This document shows positions 1 to 7,677 of a DNA stretch of 16,511 nt, piece by piece. How positions within the stretch are numbered: position 1 is the stretch's first letter; every line of letters begins with the position of its first letter. Source of the stretch: an uncultured Flavobacterium sp. (GTDB taxonomy: Bacteria > Bacteroidota > Bacteroidia > Flavobacteriales > Flavobacteriaceae); NCBI RefSeq assembly GCF_937967675.1, contig NZ_CALBSN010000022.1, forward strand, positions 1 to 16,511, written 5' to 3'. Under the pieces are notes generated by a model that was given only the letters and a program-made list of their open reading frames with translations, was not told the origin of the DNA and searched no databases. Made by a program: the position numbers and the translations under genes.

Positions 1-54
1 TATGACGTAGTGTACGAACAAGAAAATTATCCTTTCATTCCACATAAATTATAA
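1..54 (+). CDS. pdhA: Pyruvate dehydrogenase E1 component alpha subunit, C-terminal end (partial)
   Basis: The window opens in an open frame that encodes 17 residues ending YENYPF-like: the visible peptide is YDVVYEQENYPFIPHKL, followed by TAA at 52-54. A C-terminus of this kind (acidic, then YPF and PHKL) is what I recall for flavobacterial PDH E1 alpha subunits. The E2 gene starts only 5 bases later, which is the usual pdhA-pdhC order in this group. The rest of the gene lies outside the window, so the thiamine-diphosphate site cannot be checked. An E1 beta subunit is the main alternative. The assignment rests on the tail and the context only. Confidence 0.7.
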   Translation, partial: YDVVYEQENYPFIPHKL

Positions 55-59
55 GGACT

Positions 60-1652
60 ATGGCACAAATTATAACAATGCCCCGTTTGAGTGATACGAT
101 GACCGAAGGAGTTGTAGCAACTTGGTTAAAAAAAGTGGGTGATACAATCAAAACTGGTGATATTCTTGCCGAAATTGAAACGGATAAAGCTACAATGGAA
201 TTCGAATCTTTTCATGACGGTGTTTTATTACACATCGGGATTCAAGAAGGACAATCAGCACCAGTAGATTCTTTATTAGCAATTATTGGAGCAGCCGGTG
301 AAGATATTGCTGCTTTATTAAGTGGTGGAACAGCGACTGAAACAAAAGAAGAAAAAGTAGTTGAAGAAGCAAAACCTACTTCAGCAGCAGTTGAAATTCC
401 AGCTGGTGTAAAAGTAGTAACTATGCCTCGTTTGTCTGATACAATGACAACAGGAACAGTTGCAACTTGGTTGAAAAAAGTGGGAGATACTGTAAAAGAA
501 GGCGATATTTTAGCTGAAATCGAAACGGATAAAGCTACGATGGAATTCGAATCTTTCAATGCAGGAACGTTATTATATATCGGAGTTCAAGAAGGTAATT
601 CTGCTCCAGTAGATACAATTTTAGCTATTTTAGGTCCAGCAGGAACTGATGTTTCAGGTATTGCGGCTAACTACAAAGTTGGCGCTGTGGCTGAAGCTCC
701 TAAAGTAGAAGAAGTAAAAGCAGTTGCTCAAGAAGTAGTAGTTGCAGAACAATCTACTTCAGGTAGAGTTTTCGCTTCTCCTTTAGCTAAAAAAATTGCT
801 CAAGATAAAGGAATTAACTTATCTCAAGTAAAAGGTTCTGGTGAGAATGGAAGAATTGTAAAATCAGATGTTGAGAATTTCTCACCATCTGCTGTTGCAA
901 CTCCAGCACAAGCCGTTGCAGAAGCTACAAACGCAGTTGCAGCAGTTAAACCATTTGTTCCAGCAGGAGAAGTATTCCAAGAAGAAATCAAAAATTCGCA
1001 AATGCGTAAAACTATTGCGAGACGATTATCAGAATCTAAATTTACAGCACCGCATTACTATTTAACTATTGAGTTAGATATGGACAATGCAATTGCTTCA
1101 AGAAATATGATTAACGGATTACCAGATACGAAAGTTTCTTTCAACGATATGGTAATCAAAGCAAGTGCGATGGCATTGAAAAAGCATCCACAAGTAAATT
1201 CACAATGGAGAGAAGATGCGATGGTTATCAATCACCACGTGAATATTGGAGTAGCGGTAGCAGTTGAAGACGGTTTAATGGTTCCAGTATTGAAATTTAC
1301 AGACCAAATGAGTTTAACTCAAATTGGTGCAAATGTGAAAGACTTAGCTGGAAAAGCAAAATCTAAAAAAATTCAACCAGCAGAAATGGAAGGAAGTACA
1401 TTCACGATTTCTAACTTAGGAATGTTCGGAATTCAATCATTTACATCGATTATCAATCAACCAAATTCAGCTATTTTATCTGTTGGTGCTATTATTGAAA
1501 AACCAGTAGTTAAAAACGGTCAAATCGTAGTTGGAAACACAATGACAGTTACGTTAGCTTGTGATCACAGAACAGTGGACGGAGCAACTGGAGCTCAATT
1601 CTTACAGACGTTCAAAGCGTTTATGGAAAATCCAGTAACGATGTTAGCCTAA
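60..1652 (+). CDS. pdhC: Dihydrolipoamide acetyltransferase, E2 of the pyruvate dehydrogenase complex
   Basis: This 530-residue E2 transfers the acetyl group made by E1 from lipoyl-lysine to CoA and forms the cytoplasmic core of the complex. Two lipoyl domains are visible at about 3-78 and 118-193, each with an ETDKATMEFES motif whose lysines (K43 and K158) would carry lipoate. Ala/Pro/Glu-rich linkers separate them. A peripheral subunit-binding domain follows at about 236-274 (FASPLAKKIA, then GSGENGRIVKSDV). The acyltransferase domain runs from about 305 to the end and has the DHRTVDG motif at 502-508, giving catalytic His503 and Asp507. ATG at 60 is preceded by AAGGA close to the start. 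The coding end has tandem stops (TAATAA). Co-transcription with the E1 alpha gene is likely given the 5-base spacing. The E3 gene is not in the window. Confidence 0.96.
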   Translation: MAQIITMPRLSDTMTEGVVATWLKKVGDTIKTGDILAEIETDKATMEFESFHDGVLLHIGIQEGQSAPVDSLLAIIGAAGEDIAALLSGGTATETKEEKVVEEAKPTSAAVEIPAGVKVVTMPRLSDTMTTGTVATWLKKVGDTVKEGDILAEIETDKATMEFESFNAGTLLYIGVQEGNSAPVDTILAILGPAGTDVSGIAANYKVGAVAEAPKVEEVKAVAQEVVVAEQSTSGRVFASPLAKKIAQDKGINLSQVKGSGENGRIVKSDVENFSPSAVATPAQAVAEATNAVAAVKPFVPAGEVFQEEIKNSQMRKTIARRLSESKFTAPHYYLTIELDMDNAIASRNMINGLPDTKVSFNDMVIKASAMALKKHPQVNSQWREDAMVINHHVNIGVAVAVEDGLMVPVLKFTDQMSLTQIGANVKDLAGKAKSKKIQPAEMEGSTFTISNLGMFGIQSFTSIINQPNSAILSVGAIIEKPVVKNGQIVVGNTMTVTLACDHRTVDGATGAQFLQTFKAFMENPVTMLA

Positions 1653-1673
1653 TAAGTGTTAAAATTATCATAC

Positions 1674-1707
1674 AAAATCCCGATTTACTCGGGATTTTTT
1701 TATTTTT
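1674..1707 (+). terminator. Rho-independent terminator after pdhC
   Basis: A perfect 10-bp stem (AAAATCCCGA at 1674-1683 paired with 1689-1698) closes a 5-base loop. A run of seven T follows (1695-1701), then A and five more T. It lies 22 bases after the pdhC stop and separates the PDH genes from the next operon. Confidence 0.9.
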
Positions 1708-1724
1708 ACTTAAAACTATAAACT

Positions 1725-2687
1725 ATGAAAAAAATCATATTCCTAATTTCTTTTCTTGGATTGTCATTGCATGCACAAAACAATGTTACTTCGAAAAACA
1801 TTTTTAATTTCAATTACCAAGTTGCGGAAGAAAATGTAATTAAAACTTTATCATATCTAACTTCGGATGAACTGGAAGGAAGAGATTCAGGTAGTGAAGG
1901 AATTGAATTGGCAACTTTATATTTAGAAAATATTTTAAAAGAGAACGGAATTAAGCCTTATTTTAAAACGTATCGCGATACACTTTCTAATTTTGATAAA
2001 ACTTCTTACAACGTAGTTGGTTATATCGAAGGGAACGATAAAGAGTTAAAAAATGAATTTGTTATTATTGGGGCGCATTATGATCATATTGGAAAAATTG
2101 CAGCTGTAAATGGCGATGATATTGGAAACGGAGCAAATGATAATGCAACTGGAACCACCGCAGTAACTGAAGTAGCAAAATATTTCGCAAAATTTAAAAA
2201 CAACAAGCGAAGTGTACTTTTTGTATTCTTTTCTGCCGAGGAAAAAGGTCTTTTAGGGTCAAAGCATTTGGCTGCTAAATTGAAAGAACAAAAAATGGAT
2301 TTGTATTTCATGTTCAATTTTGAAATGATTGGTGTTCCAATGAAAGACAAAGGAATGGATTTCTATTTAACTGGTTTTGGTAAATCTAATATGGCAACCA
2401 CAATGAATGAATATGCTGGAGAAAAGTTAGTAGGATATTTGCCAATTGAAACCAAATACATGCTATTCAGAGCATCTGATAATTATCCGTTTTTCACTGA
2501 ATTTAATGTCCCAGCACAAACTGTTTCGACTTTCGATTTTGAAAATTTCCAATTCTATCACCAACCAGATGATGAGTTTGAAATGATGGATACCAAACAC
2601 ATGACAAAAGTGATTTCGAAAACAATTCCAGTTTTAGAAAAAATGATCAATGCTCCAAAAAAAGAAATCAAATTAAATGAAAAGTAA
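1725..2687 (+). CDS. Secreted M28-family metallopeptidase (aminopeptidase-like)
   Basis: This 320-residue protein has a cleavable signal peptide (residues 1 to about 18, ending LSLHAQ), so it should act in the periplasm or outside the cell. It carries the co-catalytic zinc-peptidase pattern of family M28: H118 in GAHYDHIG, D139 in GANDNATGT, the E172-E173 pair in FSAEEKGLLGS, E200 in FNFEMIG, and H279 in FYHQPDD. The RASDNYPF segment near 249-256 is also typical. The exact substrate (N-terminal amino acids or dipeptides) cannot be read from sequence. It follows the pdhC terminator and probably begins a new transcription unit. Its 3' end overlaps the next gene by 11 bases. The ATG is the only one that yields a complete signal peptide. 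Confidence 0.92.
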   Translation: MKKIIFLISFLGLSLHAQNNVTSKNIFNFNYQVAEENVIKTLSYLTSDELEGRDSGSEGIELATLYLENILKENGIKPYFKTYRDTLSNFDKTSYNVVGYIEGNDKELKNEFVIIGAHYDHIGKIAAVNGDDIGNGANDNATGTTAVTEVAKYFAKFKNNKRSVLFVFFSAEEKGLLGSKHLAAKLKEQKMDLYFMFNFEMIGVPMKDKGMDFYLTGFGKSNMATTMNEYAGEKLVGYLPIETKYMLFRASDNYPFFTEFNVPAQTVSTFDFENFQFYHQPDDEFEMMDTKHMTKVISKTIPVLEKMINAPKKEIKLNEK

Positions 2688-3360
2688 AAATATCATCATA
2701 ACAGGAACCTCTCGTGGAATAGGTTACGAATTAGCCTTGCAATTTGCAAATGCAGGACATCAAGTATTAGCTATTTCTAGAAAAACACCAAAAGAGTTAA
2801 TCGAAAATCAAAACATAACTTGTTTGTCATTTGATATTTCAAATCCAGAAGAATTACTTCAGGTTGAAAATTTCATTAACAGAACTTGGAAAAAAGTAGA
2901 TGTTTTAATTCATAACGCAGGAAGTTTATTGCATAAAACGTTCACGCAAATAACTTCAGAAGAATTCCAAAACATATATAAAGTCAATGTTTTTGCAGTT
3001 GCCGAATTAACAAAAATCTGTATTCCATTCATGGAAAAAGGGAGTCATGTGGTAACTATTAGTTCTATGGGAGGCATTCAAGGAAGCATGAAATTTGCTG
3101 GTTTAGCAGCTTATTCGTCAAGTAAAGGAGCTGTAATTACGTTATCTGAATTATTAGCGGAAGAATATAAAGAACAAGGGATTGCTTTCAATGTTTTAGC
3201 ACTTGGAGCCGTAAATACCGAAATGTTACAAGAAGCTTTCCCAGGTTACGAAGCAACACTTTCAGCAAAAGAAATGGCGGATTATATCTTCAATTTTGCT
3301 TTAACTGGAAACAAATATTACAACGGAAAAGTATTGCAAGTTTCATCTTCAACGCCTTAA
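2677..3360 (+). CDS. Short-chain dehydrogenase/reductase (SDR)
   Basis: This classical SDR of 227 residues is a cytoplasmic NAD(P)-dependent oxidoreductase of unknown substrate. The Rossmann cofactor motif TGTSRGIG is at 9-16, HNAG at 79-82, the structural Asn in KVNV at 104, the catalytic Ser in ISS at 129-130, and Tyr146/Lys150 in YSSSK. Length is a little below the usual 240-260 residues; the C-terminal substrate loop is short. The start codon lies inside the end of the M28 peptidase gene (11-base overlap), which implies translational coupling. R13 after the glycine-rich turn weakly suggests NADPH preference (inference). Confidence 0.92.
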   Translation: MKSKNIIITGTSRGIGYELALQFANAGHQVLAISRKTPKELIENQNITCLSFDISNPEELLQVENFINRTWKKVDVLIHNAGSLLHKTFTQITSEEFQNIYKVNVFAVAELTKICIPFMEKGSHVVTISSMGGIQGSMKFAGLAAYSSSKGAVITLSELLAEEYKEQGIAFNVLALGAVNTEMLQEAFPGYEATLSAKEMADYIFNFALTGNKYYNGKVLQVSSSTP

Positions 3361-3362
3361 AA

Positions 3363-3971
3363 TTGAGTGACGTATTAAAAAAATACTTACCTGAACACGC
3401 AGTTCATCCTTGTTTTGAGTTAATCAAAGCGAATCATGTGCATCTTAAAATCGTTAATGAACGTCAAACCCGTCATGGCGATTATCGAAAAGACGCACAA
3501 GGATATCATTTGATTACCGTAAATGCAAGTTTGAATAAATATAGATTCCTAATAACTCTAATTCATGAAATTGCGCATTTGGTAGCTTTCGAAAAATATG
3601 GTCGTAACATAAAACCGCATGGAGATGAATGGAAACTCACTTTTCAAAGAATGATGGTGCCGTTTATTCGTCCTGAAATATTTCCAAATCAATTGTTGCC
3701 ATTACTTGCCAAACATTTTAGAAATCCGAAAGCAAGTAGCGATACTGATGCAAAATTAGCCATCGCTTTAAAACTATTTGACCAAAAAGAAACCGATAAA
3801 AATTATATCTTTGAAATTCCAATGGGAAGTCATTTTAGAATTCACAATGGAAAAATTTTCAAGAAAATAGCATTGCGAGTTAAGCGATACGAATGTTTAG
3901 AAATAAGTTCTGGACGCTTATATTTGTTTCAACCCAATGCCGAAGTAGAATTGTTGCCGAATAAGTTCTAG
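3363..3971 (+). CDS. SprT-like zinc metalloprotein
   Basis: The 202-residue product has a SprT-like fold. The HEIAH motif at 68-72 and a third ligand, His86 in KPHGDEW, match the zinc-protease pattern of SprT/Spartan-type proteins, some of which cleave DNA-protein crosslinks. Whether this bacterial member is proteolytic is not known from sequence. No signal peptide is seen, so it is cytoplasmic. The start is chosen at TTG 3363 (encoding M-SDVLKKYLP), two bases after the SDR stop. No ATG lies in frame near it, and the reading frame upstream would run into the SDR gene. It is probably co-transcribed with the genes on both sides (gaps of 2 and 18 bases). The C-terminal half (about 120-202) is basic and aromatic and lies outside the catalytic core. 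Confidence 0.85.
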   Translation: MSDVLKKYLPEHAVHPCFELIKANHVHLKIVNERQTRHGDYRKDAQGYHLITVNASLNKYRFLITLIHEIAHLVAFEKYGRNIKPHGDEWKLTFQRMMVPFIRPEIFPNQLLPLLAKHFRNPKASSDTDAKLAIALKLFDQKETDKNYIFEIPMGSHFRIHNGKIFKKIALRVKRYECLEISSGRLYLFQPNAEVELLPNKF

Positions 3972-3989
3972 CAACAAAAAACATACAAA

Positions 3990-5045
3990 ATGAACAAAAA
4001 TTATTACGCAATCATAATGGCTGGAGGAGTTGGTTCTCGTTTTTGGCCAGTAAGTACAACCGAATTTCCTAAGCAATTTCACGATATGTTAGGAACAGGC
4101 GAAACATTGATTCAAAAAACATTCACACGTTTGTCTCAAATTATTCCAAAGGAGAATATTTTGATTCTTACGAACGAAGTTTACAATGACATCGTCTTGG
4201 AACAATTGCCAATGATTCAACAAGAGCAAATTGTTTTAGAACCAGCTATGCGTAATACAGCGCCTTGTATTTTATATGCTTCTTTAAAAATTAAAAAACA
4301 AAATCCAGATGCAGTTATGGTAGTGGCGCCTTCTGATCATTGGATTGAAGATGAGGTGCAGTTTTGTTCTAATCTTCAATATGCTTTTGATTTTTGCGAG
4401 CGCGATGAAAACTTAATGACCTTGGGTATTTTACCAACATTTGCCAATACAGGCTATGGCTATATCGAATTCGATAAATTAGATTCTCGTCCAATTAAAA
4501 AGGTGAAGCAGTTTAGAGAAAAACCAGATTATGCAACCGCAAGAAAGTTCATACAAAGTAGAAATTATCTTTGGAATGCTGGAATTTTTGTTTGGAGTGC
4601 TAAAACCGTTTTAAAAGCTTATGAAGAGTTTCAACCGGTGATGTATGATCATTTTATGAATGGTTATGAGGCTTTAAATACACCAAAAGAAGAAGCTTTT
4701 ATAAGAGATAATTATCCTTTAGCTCAAAATATTTCGGTGGATTATGCTATTTTGGAAAAAGCCCAAAATGTTTATGTGTTACCAGCAACTTTCGACTGGA
4801 ACGATTTAGGAACTTGGGGTTCGCTATATGATAAATTACCAAAAGACGAACAAGAAAATGCCGTAGTTAATGCTTCTGTTTATCTTGAAAACGCAACCAA
4901 TAACATTATCAGAACCGAAGGAAAAAAACTTGTAGTTATTGATGGTTTAACCGATTATATCATCGTAGATAAAGATGATGTCTTATTGATTTACCCAAAA
5001 AATAAAGAACAAGATATTAAGCAAATAGTAGCTAAAATTAAATAG
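3990..5045 (+). CDS. manC: Mannose-1-phosphate guanylyltransferase
   Basis: This 351-residue enzyme makes GDP-mannose from mannose-1-phosphate and GTP, feeding surface polysaccharide and glycoconjugate synthesis. The sugar-nucleotide pyrophosphorylase signature GGVGSRFWP lies at 12-20, with the conserved Lys28 in FPKQF. Further motifs are APSDHWI near 113-119, GYGYIEF near 155-161, FREKP at 175-179, LWNAGIF near 194-200 and FDWNDLGTW near 268-276. The length is that of the monofunctional enzyme; the C-terminal phosphomannose isomerase cupin domain of bifunctional ManC/AlgA proteins is absent. It is the last gene of the rightward run and ends 2 bases from the convergent ABC ATPase gene. Confidence 0.94.
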   Translation: MNKNYYAIIMAGGVGSRFWPVSTTEFPKQFHDMLGTGETLIQKTFTRLSQIIPKENILILTNEVYNDIVLEQLPMIQQEQIVLEPAMRNTAPCILYASLKIKKQNPDAVMVVAPSDHWIEDEVQFCSNLQYAFDFCERDENLMTLGILPTFANTGYGYIEFDKLDSRPIKKVKQFREKPDYATARKFIQSRNYLWNAGIFVWSAKTVLKAYEEFQPVMYDHFMNGYEALNTPKEEAFIRDNYPLAQNISVDYAILEKAQNVYVLPATFDWNDLGTWGSLYDKLPKDEQENAVVNASVYLENATNNIIRTEGKKLVVIDGLTDYIIVDKDDVLLIYPKNKEQDIKQIVAKIK

Positions 5046-5047
5046 TA

Positions 5048-5818
5048 CTATTTTACATCATCTTCTAAATACATTTTTCTAACACGTTTGAACAACTCAG
5101 AAGAATAAACAAAATCGGTAACAGCTTCGTTATCGGTTTTGAATATTTCTTTGTTGGAGCCTTCCCATTCTAATAAACCATTTTTTAAGAACACAATTTT
5201 TTCGCCAATTTCCATTACCGAGTTCATATCGTGTGTGTTAATTACTGTGGTAATGTTGTATTCTTGTGTGATTTCCTGAATCAAATTGTCAATTACAATC
5301 GCCGTTTTTGGGTCTAAGCCTGAATTTGGTTCATCACAAAATAGATATTTCGGATTATTTACAATAGCTCGAGCAATCGCCACACGCTTTTGCATTCCAC
5401 CCGAAATTTCAGAAGGTCTTTTTTGGTGCGCATTCACTAAGTGAACCCTGTCAATTACAAAATCAACACGTTCTTTAATTTCCTTTGCAGATTTATTGGT
5501 AAACATTTTTAATGGAAACCCAACATTTTCTTCCACTGTCATGCTGTCAAAAAGTGCACTTCCTTGAAATACCATCCCAATTTCAGTTCTCAACTCACGT
5601 CTTTCGTCGTTTGAAAGTTCAGAATAAATTCTGCCGTCGAAAGAAATAGTGCCGCTATCTGGCGTATGAATTCCTAATAATGATTTTAAGAAAACAGTCT
5701 TTCCAGAACCACTTTGTCCAATAATTAGATTGGTCATTCCAGCTTCAAAACGAGTAGAAACACCTTTTAAAACGGTTTGTTCGCCAAACTTTTTTACGAT
5801 ATTTTTTACTTCAATCAT
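5048..5818 (-). CDS. MlaF-like ABC transporter ATPase
   Basis: This 256-residue nucleotide-binding subunit would power an MlaE-type lipid transporter in the inner membrane. Motifs seen: Walker A GQSGSGKT (34-41), Q-loop Gln85 in VFQGSALFD, signature SGGMQKR (139-145), Walker B YLFCDEP (158-164), D-loop SGLDP, and switch His196. The SGGMQKRVAIARAI form is typical of MlaF relatives. The start is ATG at 5818, giving MIEVKNIVKKFGE. A longer frame reaching 5878 only reads back through the permease gene. The ATG shares one base with the permease stop (TAATG), which indicates translational coupling. No MCE/MlaD or MlaB/MlaC partner is encoded in the window. The physiological lipid and direction of transport are not known from sequence. 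Confidence 0.92.
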   Translation of the reverse strand: MIEVKNIVKKFGEQTVLKGVSTRFEAGMTNLIIGQSGSGKTVFLKSLLGIHTPDSGTISFDGRIYSELSNDERRELRTEIGMVFQGSALFDSMTVEENVGFPLKMFTNKSAKEIKERVDFVIDRVHLVNAHQKRPSEISGGMQKRVAIARAIVNNPKYLFCDEPNSGLDPKTAIVIDNLIQEITQEYNITTVINTHDMNSVMEIGEKIVFLKNGLLEWEGSNKEIFKTDNEAVTDFVYSSELFKRVRKMYLEDDVK

Positions 5819-6564
5819 TAGCTTAAAAGAAGTTGTGTTAATATAAAGTTCATTAAAATAATTACCACCGATGTCCAAACAAATGAAACGGTACTCGCTT
5901 TACCCACTTCTAAAGCGCCACCCTTCATGTAATAACCATGAAATGAAGGAATAGTTGCTAAAATAAAAGCAAATACAAAAGTTTTTATGAAAGCGTATGT
6001 TATGTGAAATGGAATAAATTCAGCTTGCAATCCAGTGGTGAATTCGAAACTTGTTGTGAAACCTCCATAAACAGCTGCCATCCAACCACCAAAAACACCT
6101 AAAAACATACTTAATCCAATCACAAAAGGATATAAAAATAACGCGATGATTTTAGGAAAAACTAAATAGTTTAAGGAATTTACTCCCATAACTTCTAGAG
6201 CATCTATTTGCTCCGTAACACGCATTGTACCTATACTAGAAGTGATAAATGAACCCATTTTTCCCGCCATAATGATAGAAATAAAAGTAGGAGCAAACTC
6301 TAAAATAACTGACTGACGCGTTGCAAATCCAATTAAAAATTTAGGAATTAACGGATTGGTTAAATTTAATGCGGTTTGAATAGCCACAACACCACCAACG
6401 AAAAATGATATAAAAGAAACAATTCCTAGCGAACCAATGATTAAATCATCAATTTCTTTTAAGATCAATTGTTTCATCGCCGACCATTTAGTAGGCTTGT
6501 TGAAAATTTCTTTCAACATGATGAAGTATTTTCCTATTTGCGATAAGTAGCGAATGAGCATCAT
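5818..6564 (-). CDS. MlaE-family ABC transporter permease
   Basis: This 248-residue integral membrane protein belongs to the MlaE family, which works with MCE proteins to move phospholipids between inner and outer membranes. Hydrophobic segments lie near 45-65, 85-100, 136-165, 190-208 and 228-247. The family core is clear: EFAPTFISIIMAGKMGSF (about 89-106), then GTMRVTEQIDALEVMG (112-127), where the acidic EQIDALEVMG stretch contacts the ATPase. Two adjacent ATGs (6564 and 6561) are possible starts; the first is given. The downstream ATPase gene overlaps its stop by one base. A 91-base spacer separates it from the unknown gene upstream, so it may have its own promoter. Confidence 0.92.
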   Translation of the reverse strand: MMLIRYLSQIGKYFIMLKEIFNKPTKWSAMKQLILKEIDDLIIGSLGIVSFISFFVGGVVAIQTALNLTNPLIPKFLIGFATRQSVILEFAPTFISIIMAGKMGSFITSSIGTMRVTEQIDALEVMGVNSLNYLVFPKIIALFLYPFVIGLSMFLGVFGGWMAAVYGGFTTSFEFTTGLQAEFIPFHITYAFIKTFVFAFILATIPSFHGYYMKGGALEVGKASTVSFVWTSVVIILMNFILTQLLLS

Positions 6565-6655
6565 TTTGATAGTGTTCAGTATTCGGTTTCTAGTGAGCAG
6601 TAAAAATACTATATTTTGTTTGAAAATGAGTTACCTTTTTAAAAATGCTTAAATT

Positions 6656-7669
6656 TTAACCACACCAATAAAAAAGTCTCACCTGTTTGTGATTTTTATT
6701 TTCTCTTTTTTCTTTACAGATTTTTTGTCCTCGTTTAAATTTAAGATTTTTTTCTTCAAATGGAAGTAGTCCAATTTCTAATCTTCGTTCATTTATAGCT
6801 TCAAATTTATTAGTATCTTCTGTTTGATGCCATTCATTATAGTATTCATCAATATTGCTAAATTTAGATTGAAAATCCATTATAGAAGCATAGATTTCAG
6901 GTTGTAAGTTTCCTTTAAATACTTCGTTTTTTAATAATTGATTATAACTTTTGTCTCTTGGATAGGAATAATAATGAAGTAAAATAAGTTTAGCTTTATT
7001 ATTTCCAAAAGAATAGTCATAGTTTGGTTTGCTTGATAAACTTTTAATGCCTAAATAATTCAAATCGATATTTCTTTCTTCTGGGAATCCATGTTTTGTA
7101 ATTAGTGAAATTAATTTTACATCAACAATATCTGAAATAATACTGTCATATTTCTTCCAATAAATATCCTTGTTTTTTGAATCATAAATACTCAACGAAT
7201 CCAAGTAATAGATTTTCCACTTATTATCTAAATCGGATAATTTATTAATTGTATCCAATAATTTATAATTGATACTTTTTTTGTATTTTTTATTTGATAT
7301 CTGAAATTGAGAATTGATGAATTTTTCGATTTTATTTTTCGAGATATAACTTCTAATTAAACTATCATTAGTTAAGTATTCGGGAAGTAAACCTCTTTCA
7401 AAGCCTTTTTTTACGGTTTTTTTGAAGAAAAGCATGTCATTTTCAATTACTGCTATCTGCATAGCTGTAAAACAGTTTTTTGCAATTGGTTTTACATTAA
7501 TTGAAAAAGCTTTTTTGTAATATTGAAGCGCTTTTGAATAATTTTCTTTTAAAATGAAAGATTCGGCTTGACTTACATTTAGAGAATAATTTATGTGTGG
7601 ATTTGATTTATTATCATTTATATCAAATGAAAATAAAGTTATTAGTGATAATAAAAAGATGTATTTCAT
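6656..7669 (-). CDS. Unrecognised exported protein with a TPR-like segment
   Basis: I do not recognise this 337-residue protein. Residues 1-15 (MKYIFLLSLITLFSF) look like a signal peptide or membrane anchor. A TPR-like helix pair is visible at about 33-57 (AESFILKENYSKALQYYKKA). The middle (about 110-180) is Lys/Ile/Asn/Ser rich. Residues 185-240 include LITKHGFPEERN and ILLHYYSYPRD, which loosely resemble the HG-W/F-P and Q/LLH segments of DUF6624-type proteins; a profile search is needed to support this. A second conserved-looking stretch is DEYYNEWHQTED (274-285). The C-terminus is very basic and ends oddly in RLFYWCG. ATG 7669 was chosen because it starts the signal-like segment; a longer frame to 7708 would overlap the glycosyltransferase gene. 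It begins 8 bases after that gene's stop, so it is probably in the same operon. The gene looks more A/T-rich than its neighbours. Confidence 0.75.
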   Translation of the reverse strand: MKYIFLLSLITLFSFDINDNKSNPHINYSLNVSQAESFILKENYSKALQYYKKAFSINVKPIAKNCFTAMQIAVIENDMLFFKKTVKKGFERGLLPEYLTNDSLIRSYISKNKIEKFINSQFQISNKKYKKSINYKLLDTINKLSDLDNKWKIYYLDSLSIYDSKNKDIYWKKYDSIISDIVDVKLISLITKHGFPEERNIDLNYLGIKSLSSKPNYDYSFGNNKAKLILLHYYSYPRDKSYNQLLKNEVFKGNLQPEIYASIMDFQSKFSNIDEYYNEWHQTEDTNKFEAINERRLEIGLLPFEEKNLKFKRGQKICKEKRENKNHKQVRLFYWCG

Positions 7670-7677
7670 ATTAATAA

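Noticed and set aside
242..559. Open frame of about 105 codons on the - strand opposite pdhC
   Set aside because: It is the antisense of the two lipoyl domains, with low-complexity Ser/Thr/Val/Ala-rich product and no start context; a shadow of a well-supported gene.
5040..5053. 14-base palindrome AAATAGTACTATTT at the junction of manC and the ABC ATPase gene
   Set aside because: It arises because two convergent genes end with TAG two bases apart; the symmetry is mostly the two stop codons, the stem is short and A/T-rich, and it has no loop or T-run.
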